This document shows, one piece after another, positions 35,620 through 43,221 of a stretch of 64,000 nt of DNA (its first letter is position 1; every line of letters starts with the position of its first letter). A model generated the notes under the pieces. That model searched no databases, was not told the DNA's origin, and saw nothing but the letters and a program-made list of their open reading frames with translations. The translations under genes were made by a program, and so were the position numbers. The stretch lies in NCBI GenBank assembly GCA_019637155.1, contig JAHBWE010000006.1, positions 1-64,000 of the forward strand, in the 5' to 3' direction. This stretch comes from Labilithrix sp. GTDB lineage: Bacteria; Myxococcota_A; Polyangia; Polyangiales; Polyangiaceae.

Positions 35620-36386
35620 GGCTCACCGGCGTCGGGGGGGAGATCGAGATCGACGCGCGCGAGCGTGAGCCCCCACGCCGGCGCGGTCGCGCCGGCGAGC
35701 TGGCGGTCCTTGCCTTCGAGCGCGCGCGCGACGGTGCCCTCCGGGAGGTGGTCGCGCGCGACGTCGACGAGCGTGCCGACGAGGATCCGCACCATGTTGT
35801 ACATGAACGCGGTCCCTTCGATCGCGACGCTCCACCGCCGCGTATCCTCCGTCGACCGCGCGATCTCGACGCTGTGGATCGTGCGCGTCGTGTCGGTGCG
35901 CTGATCGCCGGCGGAGCGGAACGCGCCGAAGTCGTGGGTCCCCACGATCGATCTCGCCTCGCGCTCCATCCGGGCCATGTCCATGTCGTAGCCGATCCGC
36001 CAGGTCCTGTTGCAGAGGAGCGGATCTTTCACTTTGTCGAGGAGGAGATCGTACCGGTAGCGCTTCCGTTTGCTCGCGAACCGCGGCGTGAACCCCGCCG
36101 GCACGATGCGCGCCGATCGCACCGCGAGGTCGTCCGGCAGCACCTTGTTCAACGTCAGCACCCAGCCGCGCGGCGGCAGCGCGAGCTCCGCGTCGAACGC
36201 CGCCATCTGGCTCTCGGCGTGCACGCCGGCGTCGGTGCGGCTCGTGCCGCGCGGCCCGCTCGCCTTCGGATCGACCGTCGCGATCGCGTCCTTGAGGACG
36301 TCCTCCACCGTGCGCCGCCCGCGCTGCGCGGCCCAGCCCGAGAAGGCCGTCCCGTCGTAAGCGACGCGCACGAGGACGCCGGTCAT
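35607..36386 (-). CDS. truA: tRNA pseudouridine(38-40) synthase
   Basis: A 259-residue enzyme of the TruA family, near normal length. It makes pseudouridine at tRNA positions 38-40. MTGVLVRVAYDGTAFSGWAAQ at the start; the catalytic Asp in SRTDAGVHAESQ; FASKRKRYRYDL; GTHDFGAFRS and FMYNMVRILVGTLVDVA near the end. The ATG at 36386 overlaps the stop of the preceding lipoprotein gene (ATGA). It sits in a row of overlapping genes with two mini-lipoproteins upstream and a GNAT downstream. Confidence 0.95.
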   Translation of the reverse strand: MTGVLVRVAYDGTAFSGWAAQRGRRTVEDVLKDAIATVDPKASGPRGTSRTDAGVHAESQMAAFDAELALPPRGWVLTLNKVLPDDLAVRSARIVPAGFTPRFASKRKRYRYDLLLDKVKDPLLCNRTWRIGYDMDMARMEREARSIVGTHDFGAFRSAGDQRTDTTRTIHSVEIARSTEDTRRWSVAIEGTAFMYNMVRILVGTLVDVARDHLPEGTVARALEGKDRQLAGATAPAWGLTLARVDLDLPPDAGEPWPP

Positions 36387-36631
36387 GAGTCGCTCTCGGC
36401 GTCCGCGATGCCGGTCGCGCCGCCGTCGGTGGGGATGCGCGGCTCCTCCGGCGGCGGCGGGTTGCTCGCGCCGCTCACGAGCCCCGGCGCCGGCGCGCAC
36501 ACGCGCGCCGCGCAGACGTCGGAGAGGCAGTCCTCGTCGCGGATGCATTCGTCGCCGATCGGGCGTCGCGACTCACCGCACGCGAGCACGAGCACGAGGA
36601 GCGCCGCGATCGCGGCGACGCCGCTCTTCAT
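36383..36631 (-). CDS. Small Cys-containing lipoprotein (82 residues)
   Basis: An exported mini-protein with signal MKSGVAAIAALLVLVLAC (lipid Cys at residue 18). Mature part: about 60 residues with a Cys motif (DECIRDEDCLSDVCAARVCAP) similar to the Dickkopf-like or EGF-like knots common in Myxococcota lipoproteins. A Pro/Gly/Asp-rich tail follows. No function known. Its ATG overlaps the stop of the 70-residue lipoprotein gene, and its stop overlaps the truA start (ATGA on both sides), so these are translated as a unit. Confidence 0.75.
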   Translation of the reverse strand: MKSGVAAIAALLVLVLACGESRRPIGDECIRDEDCLSDVCAARVCAPAPGLVSGASNPPPPEEPRIPTDGGATGIADAESDS

Positions 36632-36840
36632 CCGCCGTCGGCGTCTGCGTCGACTCCGCCGGCGTCCTCCTGCGTCGACGCCTCGGGCGCGTTCGCGTCC
36701 GGCAGGCTCGGCGGCTCACCTTCGATCGGCGCGCACACCGACGCGGTCGAGCAGTCCGGCGTCACGCCGTCGACGCACGCGGTCGCGACGGAGAGCGCGA
36801 CGAGCGCGAGAGCGAGACCGGCGATGACGCGCGCGCGCAT
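36628..36840 (-). CDS. Small Asp/Ala-rich lipoprotein (70 residues)
   Basis: A 70-residue lipoprotein: MRARVIAGLALALVALSVATAC signal with lipid Cys at residue 22. A short stretch with two further Cys (DCSTASVCAP) and a tail rich in Asp, Ala and Gly (DAGGVDADADGG) follow. No family recognised. It starts two bases after the stop of the AgmX-like gene and its stop overlaps the ATG of the next small lipoprotein. Confidence 0.68.
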   Translation of the reverse strand: MRARVIAGLALALVALSVATACVDGVTPDCSTASVCAPIEGEPPSLPDANAPEASTQEDAGGVDADADGG

Positions 36841-36842
36841 GG

Positions 36843-37457
36843 TCACTGGCGCGGGACGAAGTTGATCGGGATGTTGATGTCGACGCAGCCGCCCTGCGGC
36901 GCGGAGAAGCTCGCGCCGCGGAAGTACCCCGCGACGCACTGCGCGACCGTCGACGAGCCCATCTCGTTGCTCGCGATCGAGACGCCGCTCGGGCACGTCG
37001 TGCCGTTCGCGCCGACGCGCACCGCGACGACGATCTTGCCGCGCAGGGTCGGGTCCTGCCCGAGCGCGTTGTCGTAGCAGCGGTGCGCCTGGCGCACGCG
37101 GAAGTTCAGCGCGGTCTCGAGCTCCGAGGTCGACTTGCCGTTGCACTGCTTCACGTCGCACTGGCTCGCGCCGTGCTGCGCGCCGCCGCTGCTGTTCGTG
37201 ACCTTCGCCGGTCCCGCGTCGACCACCGGCGGCGGCAGCCCGATGTCGTCCTCCGGGTTGCGCCCCGTGTACGTGACCGAAGGTGCGGGCGGCCCCGCGT
37301 CGATGATCGTCGTCACCGGCTCCGGCGGCTTCTGGGTGAGCTTCCAGACGCTCACGCCGCCGATGATCGCGACGAGCACGACAGCGATGCCGATGTACTT
37401 GCCGTTGCCGCTCGGGACGCCAGCCGGAGACGAAGGGGGGGGAGCCTTGGAAGCCAT
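36843..37457 (-). CDS. Membrane-anchored protein with AgmX/PglI-type C-terminal domain
   Basis: A 204-residue protein. An N-terminal transmembrane helix (YIGIAVVLVAIIGGVSVW) follows a short Pro/Ser-rich cytosolic tail. A Pro/Gly-rich spacer leads to a domain with two conserved Cys near its start (ASQCDVKQCNGKSTSELETALNF). The rest reads VRQAHRCYDNALGQDPTLRGKIVVAVRVGANG and SVAQCVAGYFRGASFSAPQGGCVDINIPINFVP-like. It matches the AgmX/PglI C-terminal domain (TonB-like fold) often seen beside TonB and gliding systems in Myxococcota. Likely envelope role, substrate unknown. First gene of an operon that runs into truA. Confidence 0.78.
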   Translation of the reverse strand: MASKAPPPSSPAGVPSGNGKYIGIAVVLVAIIGGVSVWKLTQKPPEPVTTIIDAGPPAPSVTYTGRNPEDDIGLPPPVVDAGPAKVTNSSGGAQHGASQCDVKQCNGKSTSELETALNFRVRQAHRCYDNALGQDPTLRGKIVVAVRVGANGTTCPSGVSIASNEMGSSTVAQCVAGYFRGASFSAPQGGCVDINIPINFVPRQ

Positions 37458-37489
37458 GGGAACCGAAGGACGCGAAGTATACGGATGAT

Positions 37490-38047
37490 TTACGTTCGGC
37501 GGAACAACGAGAGAACGGTGTCGCCGTGGCGGCGGCGGCGATCGAGGGAGAGGCCCTCCGGCGGAGCGGGCTCGTCTTTCGCGTCGTGCTCGAGGACGAG
37601 GACGCCGCCGGGGACGAGGTGCTTCGCCGCACGCGCGAGGAGATCGGAGAATCCCTTCGCGCGCACGCCGGCGTACGGTGGATCGACCAGCACGAGATCG
37701 AACGGGCCGCGCACCTCGTCGATCGCGCGCTCGCACGGTCTGGTCAGGACGGTGACCTGCGCGACGAGATCGAGCGCAGCGGCGTTGTCGCGGATCGCGA
37801 GGGCCGCCGGTCGCGCCGACTCGACGAGGACGGCCTCGCGCGCGCCGCGCGAGAGCGCTTCGAACGCGAGCGCGCCGGAGCCGGCGTAGAGGTCGAGGAC
37901 GCGCGGGCCCGGCTCGACGTCGAAGACCCCGTCCGACACGAGCATCGAGAACAGCGCCTCCCGCACGCGATCCGACGTCGGGCGGGTCTCTTGGCCGCGA
38001 GGCGCGACGAGCGCGCGCGATCGGAGGACACCACCCGTGATGCGCAT
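37490..38047 (-). CDS. rsmD: 16S rRNA (guanine-N2-)-methyltransferase RsmD
   Basis: A 185-residue Rossmann methyltransferase of typical length. MRITGGVLRSRALVAPRGQETRPTSDRVREALFSML is the family N-terminus. SAM motif I: VLDLYAGSGALAFEALSRGA. Catalytic DPPY lies in FDLVLVDPPYAG. It methylates G966 of 16S rRNA (E. coli numbering). It is divergent from the gene at 38104 and lies 32 bp upstream of the AgmX-like operon. Confidence 0.93.
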   Translation of the reverse strand: MRITGGVLRSRALVAPRGQETRPTSDRVREALFSMLVSDGVFDVEPGPRVLDLYAGSGALAFEALSRGAREAVLVESARPAALAIRDNAAALDLVAQVTVLTRPCERAIDEVRGPFDLVLVDPPYAGVRAKGFSDLLARAAKHLVPGGVLVLEHDAKDEPAPPEGLSLDRRRRHGDTVLSLFRRT

Positions 38048-38103
38048 GTAGGTCCGAGCCTACGGTTTTGATCGCGGTCGCGAAACCAAGATACTCTGGG
38101 CGG

Positions 38104-39258
38104 ATGTTTCGTCGATGGGTCGCGCTCGTGGCGCTCGGTCTCTTCGCCGTCGTCGTCTCGCCGCGCGTCGCGCGCGCGGACCAGTCGACGGCCCACACGG
38201 TGTCGGTCGCCGTCCTCGCGCTCGACTCCGACGACGCGGAGGAGCAAGCCGACGCGCTCACGAACGCGCTGAAGTCGCGCATCCGCAACTCGCAGGGCTG
38301 GTCGCTGACCGACACGACGCAGTCGCTCGGCATGCTCACCGCCGCGCTGCGCTGCCCGACCAAGCCGATCCCCGCCGACTGCGAGCAGCGCATCTCCGAG
38401 CACCTGAAGACGGAGCGCTTCATCTTCGGCTACGTCACGAAGGGCCCGCAGAAGGGCGAGGTCACCGCCGAGGTGCACCTCTATCAGAAGAGCAAGCCCG
38501 ACACCGTCGTCCGCGAGACGTACTCGGAGAACCTGAAGGACGGCAACGACGACACGCTCCGCGCGCGCGCGCAGACGATCCTCGAGCGCCTCGGCGGCAG
38601 CGCGGTCGGCACGATCGTCGTGAAGATGGGCAACGAGAACGGCGAGGTCGTCGTCGACGGCGACAAGCGCGTCCCGCTCACGAACGGCAGCGCGCGGATC
38701 GAGCTCGCGCCCGGCACGCACTCGGTCGAGGTCGCGACCGCGGGCGGCGCCGCCACGCAGAAGCGCAACGTCCAGGTCACCGCCGGCAAGGAGCAGGTCG
38801 TCGATCTCGCGCTCGAGGGCAGCGCCGTCACGCCGGGCGAGCCGGCGAAAGGGGAGAAGCCCTTCCCGACCCACACCGTGATCGGCGGGAGCCTCGCCGC
38901 GCTCGGCGTCGGCGCGGCGGTCATCTCCGTCGTCTTCGCGTTCAAGTACAAGAGCGCGCAGGACGAGGGCGAGAGCTTGCGTCACCTGATCCCGGAGGGG
39001 CAGGACATCAAGTCGTTCTGCGGGAGCCGCGGCAACGAGAGCCAGGTCTGCCAGCTCGACTCCGACTCGAAGACCTTCTCCACCGTCGCGTGGGTGACGG
39101 GCGGCCTCGGCGCGGTGCTCCTCGGCGCGGGCGCCTACTTCCTGTTCTTCGGCGGCGACGCGAAGGCGGCGGCGTCGAACAAGCCGCTCAAGAACGTGCG
39201 CGCGACCCCGACGTTCGGCCTCGGCGGCGGCGGCCTCTCGCTCTCCGGCGCGTTCTGA
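38104..39258 (+). CDS. PEGA-like envelope protein with two transmembrane helices
   Basis: A 384-residue protein with signal-like MFRRWVALVALGLFAVVVSPRVARA. Residues about 30-165 form an alpha/beta domain (VSVAVLALDSDDAEEQADALTNALKSRI, a fold found in myxobacterial proteins near kinases) with two Cys in RCPTKPIPADCEQRI. A PEGA-like module follows (GTIVVKMGNENGEVVVDGDKRVPL..). Two transmembrane segments (VIGGSLAALGVGAAVISVVFAF and VAWVTGGLGAVLLGAGAYFLFF) flank a short Cys-bearing loop (SFCGSRGNESQVCQL). Function is unknown. An upstream ATG at 38068 gives a less convincing leader. R2 repeats follow its stop directly. Confidence 0.75.
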   Translation: MFRRWVALVALGLFAVVVSPRVARADQSTAHTVSVAVLALDSDDAEEQADALTNALKSRIRNSQGWSLTDTTQSLGMLTAALRCPTKPIPADCEQRISEHLKTERFIFGYVTKGPQKGEVTAEVHLYQKSKPDTVVRETYSENLKDGNDDTLRARAQTILERLGGSAVGTIVVKMGNENGEVVVDGDKRVPLTNGSARIELAPGTHSVEVATAGGAATQKRNVQVTAGKEQVVDLALEGSAVTPGEPAKGEKPFPTHTVIGGSLAALGVGAAVISVVFAFKYKSAQDEGESLRHLIPEGQDIKSFCGSRGNESQVCQLDSDSKTFSTVAWVTGGLGAVLLGAGAYFLFFGGDAKAAASNKPLKNVRATPTFGLGGGGLSLSGAF

Positions 39259-39261
39259 GAT

Positions 39262-39477
39262 CTGTCTTGTTCGAGAGGGCTCTGCCCTCTCGAGCTCTCC
39301 CGCCGGGGCCTCTCCGCGCGCGGGGCGCGCTCCGGCGCCCCGGGCCCCGCGAGAGGGGGCGCGCTCCGGCGCCCCGGGCCCCGCGAGAGGGGGGCGCTCC
39401 GCGGCCCCGGGCCCCGCGAGAGGGGGCGCGCTCCGGCGCCCCGGGCCCCGCGAGAGGGGGCGCCGACGCGTTCTGAG
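39262..39477. repeat. R2 repeat locus with flanking 11-bp direct repeat
   Basis: One R2 hairpin (TCGAGAGGGC, TCT, GCCCTCTCGA) begins just after the stop at 39258. It is followed by four copies of a GC-rich unit near 39328-39460 containing CCGGCGCCCCGGGCCCCGCG and GAGAGGGGG. The sequence CGCGTTCTGAG, which includes the stop codon of the upstream gene (39249-39259), occurs again at 39467-39477, at the far end of the block. This is what a target-site duplication or slippage event would leave. 39478-39488 is ordinary DNA before the dapB stop. Confidence 0.8.
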
Positions 39478-39488
39478 TGCCGCTCTCG

Positions 39489-40298
39489 CTACGCCAGCAC
39501 GTCGCCGAGGCGATAGCGCCCGGCCGGCTTGCCGATCAGCCAGCGCCCCGCGCGGAGGGCGCCGCGGGCGAAGAGGTCGCGGCTCGAAGCGCGGTGCGTG
39601 AGCTCGATGCGCTCCCCGTCGCCGAGGAGGTGCACCTGGTGATCGCCGATGACGTCGCCGCCGCGCATCGCGAGGACGCCGATCTCGCTCGCCACGCGCG
39701 CGCCGGGCTTGCCTTCGCGTCCCGTCACGAAGCGTGACTTCTCGCGGTCCTTCGCCGACTCGTCGCGCGCGGCCTTCGCGACCTCGGCGAGGCGGAGCGC
39801 GGTGCCGCTCGGGGCGTCGACCTTGAGGCGGTGATGCGCCTCCACGATCTCGATGTCGAAGTCGGGGCCGAGCGCGGCGATCGCCTTCTTCACGAGGTCC
39901 GAGAGCACGAAGACGCCGACGCTCATGTTCGGCTCCCACAGCACCGGCACCTTCGCCGCCGCGGCGTCGAGCGCGCGGTTGCCGGCGTCGTCGAGCCCGG
40001 TCGTGCCGCTCGCGATCGCGATCCCGTTCGCGGCGCAGACCTCGGCCGCGCGCGCGACGACCGCGGGCGTCGAGAAGTCGACGAGCGCCTGCGCCTTCGA
40101 GGACGCGAGGGCGTCGAGGTCGGCGGTGACCTTCACGCCGATCGCGCCGACGCCCGCGAGCTCGCCGGCGTCCTTGCCGACGTCGTCCCCCGCGCCGATC
40201 GCGGCGACGACCTCGAGCTTGGCCGCGTGGGCGAGCCGCACCACCGCGCGCCCCATCTTCCCGTTCGCGCCGAGGACGGCGATGCGTTCGGTCGCCAC
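39489..40298 (-). CDS. dapB: 4-hydroxy-tetrahydrodipicolinate reductase
   Basis: A 269-residue NAD(P)H-dependent enzyme of lysine/DAP synthesis. RIAVLGANGKMGRAVVRLA (dinucleotide-binding GxNGxMG) at the N-terminus; QALVDFSTPAVV and ASGTTGLDDAG; EAHHRLKVDAPSGTALRLAE (the catalytic His and Lys); and MRGGDVIGDHQVHL. It lies three bases after dapA and reads as a dapA-dapB operon. The R2 locus starts just beyond its stop. Confidence 0.95.
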   Translation of the reverse strand: MATERIAVLGANGKMGRAVVRLAHAAKLEVVAAIGAGDDVGKDAGELAGVGAIGVKVTADLDALASSKAQALVDFSTPAVVARAAEVCAANGIAIASGTTGLDDAGNRALDAAAAKVPVLWEPNMSVGVFVLSDLVKKAIAALGPDFDIEIVEAHHRLKVDAPSGTALRLAEVAKAARDESAKDREKSRFVTGREGKPGARVASEIGVLAMRGGDVIGDHQVHLLGDGERIELTHRASSRDLFARGALRAGRWLIGKPAGRYRLGDVLA

Positions 40299-40301
40299 GC
40301 G

Positions 40302-41201
40302 TCAGCCGCCCTTGCTCCGCGACTCGTAGGCCTGGAGCACGGCGACGACCTTCGCGCGCGCCGCGTCGCTGCACCGCGCGAGCGGCCCGCGGACGACGTC
40401 CTTCATCTTGCCCATGTGCGCGAGGGCGGCCTTCGGGCAAGCCGGGTTCGCCTCGATGAACATCGCCTCGTGGACGTTGCAGAGGGCGAGGTGCTCGCGC
40501 CGCGCCTCTTCCATGCGGCCCTCGAGCGCGAGCTTGGTCGCGCGCACGACCTCGGCGGGGAGCACGTTCGAGGTGACGCTGATGACCCCCTTCGCGCCGA
40601 CGGCGATCATCGGGAGGGTGAGCGTGTCGTCGCCCGAGAGCACGTTGATGCGCGACCCGAGGCGGCGCACGTTCTCCTGCGCGCGGAGGACGTTCCCGGT
40701 CGCCTCCTTCACCGCGACGACGTTCTTCGCCGTGTCGCAGATGCGCGCGAGCGTGTCGGTCGTGAGGTCGATCACGCTGCGCCCGGGGATGTTGTAGACG
40801 ACGAGCGGCAGCTCCATCGACGCCGCGGTCGCGACGAAGTGCTGGTAGAGCCCTTCCTGCGTCGGCTTGTTGTAGTACGGCGTGACGACCATCACCGCGT
40901 CGGCGCCGGCCTTCGCCGCGGCCTGGCTGTTCGCGATCGTGCTCTTCGTCGAGTTCGTGCCGGTCCCGGCGAGGACGATGCACTTGCCCTTCGCGAGCTT
41001 CACGCATCGCTTGATCAGCTCGAGCTGCTCTTCGTGATCGAGCGCGGGGCTCTCGCCGGTGGTGCCACACGGCACGATGCCGGTGATCCCCGCCTGGATC
41101 TGCCCATCGACGAGCTTGTCGAACGCATCCCAGTCGATCGACTGGTCGTCCTTGAACGGAGTGACGAGCGCGGTGAACGTGCCTTCGAAGCGGAGAGTCA
41201 T
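40302..41201 (-). CDS. dapA: 4-hydroxy-tetrahydrodipicolinate synthase
   Basis: A 299-residue class I aldolase condensing pyruvate with aspartate semialdehyde. FEGTFTALVTPFKDD at the start, GTTGESPALDHEEQLELI (Thr pair), VVTPYYNKPTQEGLYQHF, catalytic Tyr in VYNIPGRSVIDLT and Schiff-base Lys in VVAVKEATGN are all present. Upstream lies a non-coding stretch with A/T-rich bases (near 41290-41310) shared with the divergent accessory gene pair. Confidence 0.96.
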   Translation of the reverse strand: MTLRFEGTFTALVTPFKDDQSIDWDAFDKLVDGQIQAGITGIVPCGTTGESPALDHEEQLELIKRCVKLAKGKCIVLAGTGTNSTKSTIANSQAAAKAGADAVMVVTPYYNKPTQEGLYQHFVATAASMELPLVVYNIPGRSVIDLTTDTLARICDTAKNVVAVKEATGNVLRAQENVRRLGSRINVLSGDDTLTLPMIAVGAKGVISVTSNVLPAEVVRATKLALEGRMEEARREHLALCNVHEAMFIEANPACPKAALAHMGKMKDVVRGPLARCSDAARAKVVAVLQAYESRSKGG

Positions 41202-41456
41202 GCTGCCCCTTCATTGCGCTGCCACGCCCCGACCGCAAGACCCGCGAAGCCCCGCGTCCCGCTCCCCGGCCCCCAAACCCCAACACCATGATTTCGCTTT
41301 CTTATTTTAGGCGCGCACGACACTCCAGCCCGCCGCAACGCCTTCGGTATGCGGCGTCGCGAGGATCAGCCTTTCGCTCCGCCTCACGCCCGCTCCCCAG
41401 CCTCTCCTCCATCCCCGCGTCCACAACCCAGCCCCCAGCCAGGTAAGATCCGCTCG

Positions 41457-42527
41457 ATGCCGGCGGTTCGCGTGGTCCAGGTAGAAGGCTTCCGCTGCTT
41501 CGATCAGCTTCGCGTCGAGGGCCTGACGCGCGTCAACCTCATCGTCGGCGCCAACAACTCGGGGAAGAGCGCGCTGCTCGAAGCCATTGAGGCCACCCTC
41601 TCGGAGGAGAGCCCCTACGTCCTGTACCGTGCGTCGTACGAGCGTGGCGAGTATCAGCGACGCGAGCGAGCGGGCGAGCGGGTCGTCGAGATAGACGTCG
41701 CGCACTGGTTCCACGGTCATCGTCTCGAAGACGGGGCCGCGTTCACTCTACGCGCGGAGGGCGATCGCCGTTGGGAGCTTCGTCGGGTCCTGAGGAAGGT
41801 GCCGACGGAGCTCGGAGCGCCCTTCGTTCCGGGGGGGCTGCTGCTCGAAATGGAGCGTACCGGAGGACGCCTATCCAACGGAATGATGCCACCGCTGCCC
41901 ATCTCGGCGGACGGCACCCTTGGAGCTGGTGATCCCGCGAAGTTCGTCGGCCACGGCTTGCGACTCAAGCCTCCGGTCGTCTTCGGTACCACGGACCGCC
42001 TCTTCCCGCGCGAGCTCGCGCGGCTCTGGTCGGGCGTCGTCCTCACGCCGCGCGAGGAGCGTATCGTCGAGGCGCTCCGGATGGTCGATCCGCGCGTCGA
42101 GCGCATCGCGATCTCCGAGAGCGGAGGTATGGCCAATGCGAAGGTCCTCCTTCGCGGTGCGACGACTCCCGTCCCGCTGGGCACATTGGGCGAAGGCGTC
42201 TCTCGTATCCTCACGCTGGCGCTCAATCTTGCGCTCGCGGAAGGCGGCTTCCTCCTGCTCGACGAGATCGAGATTGGACTGCACTGGTCGGTGATGCCAC
42301 GGCTCTGGCGCTTCCTCATCGAGACCGCGCGTGCGCTCGACGTGCAGGTCTTCGCGACCACGCATTCGAAGGACTGCCTCGAAGGTCTGGGCGAGGTGCA
42401 TCGGTCCGCGCCCGTCCTCGCCGAAGACGTCAGCGTTCACCGACTCGAAGCAGGTCGCCAAGAGAGCGTTCGCTTTTCAGCTCGCCGCATCGGCGAGTAC
42501 GCGGATCTCGCGCTGGAGCCCCGCTGA
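41457..42527 (+). CDS. AAA15/OLD-like ABC-type ATPase (candidate defence)
   Basis: A 356-residue ATPase of the SMC/RecF/OLD group. It starts VVQVEGFRCFDQLRVEGLT..VNLIVGANNSGKSALLEAI, with Walker A GANNSGKS. A signature-like GTLGEGVSRILTLALNLALA, Walker B LLLDEIEIG and switch QVFATTHSKDCL follow in order. It lacks its own TOPRIM nuclease domain; that role seems to be taken by the next gene, which starts on the last base of its stop codon (TGATG). Codons such as ATA and CTA occur here and are almost absent from neighbours, suggesting transfer. Members of this group act in OLD nucleases, PARIS (AriA) and other anti-phage systems; a general repair role cannot be excluded. The start is the ATG at 41457; an in-frame ATG at 41349 gives an unrelated leader. 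Confidence 0.85.
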   Translation: MPAVRVVQVEGFRCFDQLRVEGLTRVNLIVGANNSGKSALLEAIEATLSEESPYVLYRASYERGEYQRRERAGERVVEIDVAHWFHGHRLEDGAAFTLRAEGDRRWELRRVLRKVPTELGAPFVPGGLLLEMERTGGRLSNGMMPPLPISADGTLGAGDPAKFVGHGLRLKPPVVFGTTDRLFPRELARLWSGVVLTPREERIVEALRMVDPRVERIAISESGGMANAKVLLRGATTPVPLGTLGEGVSRILTLALNLALAEGGFLLLDEIEIGLHWSVMPRLWRFLIETARALDVQVFATTHSKDCLEGLGEVHRSAPVLAEDVSVHRLEAGRQESVRFSARRIGEYADLALEPR

Positions 42528-43159
42528 TGACGCGGGGCTTGACCAAGCTCGACGCACTCTTCGTCGAAGGTCCGGACGACGGAGCGTTCATCAACGCGCT
42601 GGTCGCGAAGATGCGCGGTCTCAAGATCGCGGACTCGAGACTCGTGAGGACACTTCCGGACGCGGGAGACGCTTGGGCGCTGAAGGCGTTCGACGACTAC
42701 GTCAACGAGACCAAGGGGAGACCCGACGTACGCGTCGGTCTCGTGCTCGACCGGGACCTCCCGGACAACGACAAGTGGCCATCCGTTCAAGGACGCTTGA
42801 AAGCGCTCGGTCTCAGCGCTCCGGCGCCAGCGTCGGAGGGCGCCGTCGTGGACGGACGTTATGGCATCTGGATGTGGCCAGACAACGTGACCCACGGGAC
42901 GCTGGAGACCTTCGTCGCCGCCGTGCTCTCACCGTCACCGACGTACGAGTTTGCTCACGACGTATCGCGCACCGCGCGCGAGAGCCACGGGGCTGAGTTC
43001 AGAGAACGGGACCTGCCGAAGGCCGCGCTGAAAGTTCGCAGCGTGTGGCGCGACGCGACCGCGGCGGGCGGGTACGGTCACCTGGTGCGGAATCTCGAGG
43101 TACTGCCCGACCCAGCGGCCGCGTTCCTCGCGTGGTTCGACACTCTCTTCCTTCGGTAG
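42527..43159 (+). CDS. DUF3226/TOPRIM-like protein paired with the ATPase
   Basis: A 210-residue protein. LDALFVEGPDDGAFINALV matches TOPRIM motif 1 (catalytic Glu in VEG), VRVGLVLDRDLPDND is the DxD motif, and GIWMWPDNVTHGTLETFVAAVL matches the DUF3226 P-D-N...GTLE block. This fold is related to the nuclease half of OLD proteins and to RNase M5. With the ATPase upstream it makes a two-gene unit that resembles a split OLD nuclease or PARIS, though PARIS uses DUF4435. Codon usage (AGA, AGG, ATC mixed) is less GC-biased than its neighbours. Catalysis is predicted from the acidic residues and not shown. Confidence 0.82.
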   Translation: MTRGLTKLDALFVEGPDDGAFINALVAKMRGLKIADSRLVRTLPDAGDAWALKAFDDYVNETKGRPDVRVGLVLDRDLPDNDKWPSVQGRLKALGLSAPAPASEGAVVDGRYGIWMWPDNVTHGTLETFVAAVLSPSPTYEFAHDVSRTARESHGAEFRERDLPKAALKVRSVWRDATAAGGYGHLVRNLEVLPDPAAAFLAWFDTLFLR

Positions 43160-43221
43160 CTCAGCCCGCGGCGCGCCGTGATCCGCGACGACCTCGCGCC
43201 CGCCGGCGCAGCTTGGCCCGC

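Noticed and set aside
37744..41289. A 1181-residue minus-strand frame over the PEGA-like gene, dapB and dapA.
   Set aside because: It is a shadow over three genes with strong families on their own frames; it also reads straight through the R2 repeats.
41307..41720. A 137-residue minus-strand frame upstream of the AAA ATPase.
   Set aside because: It overlaps the conserved Walker A region of the ATPase in antisense and shows no known domain, although its end lies in non-coding DNA.
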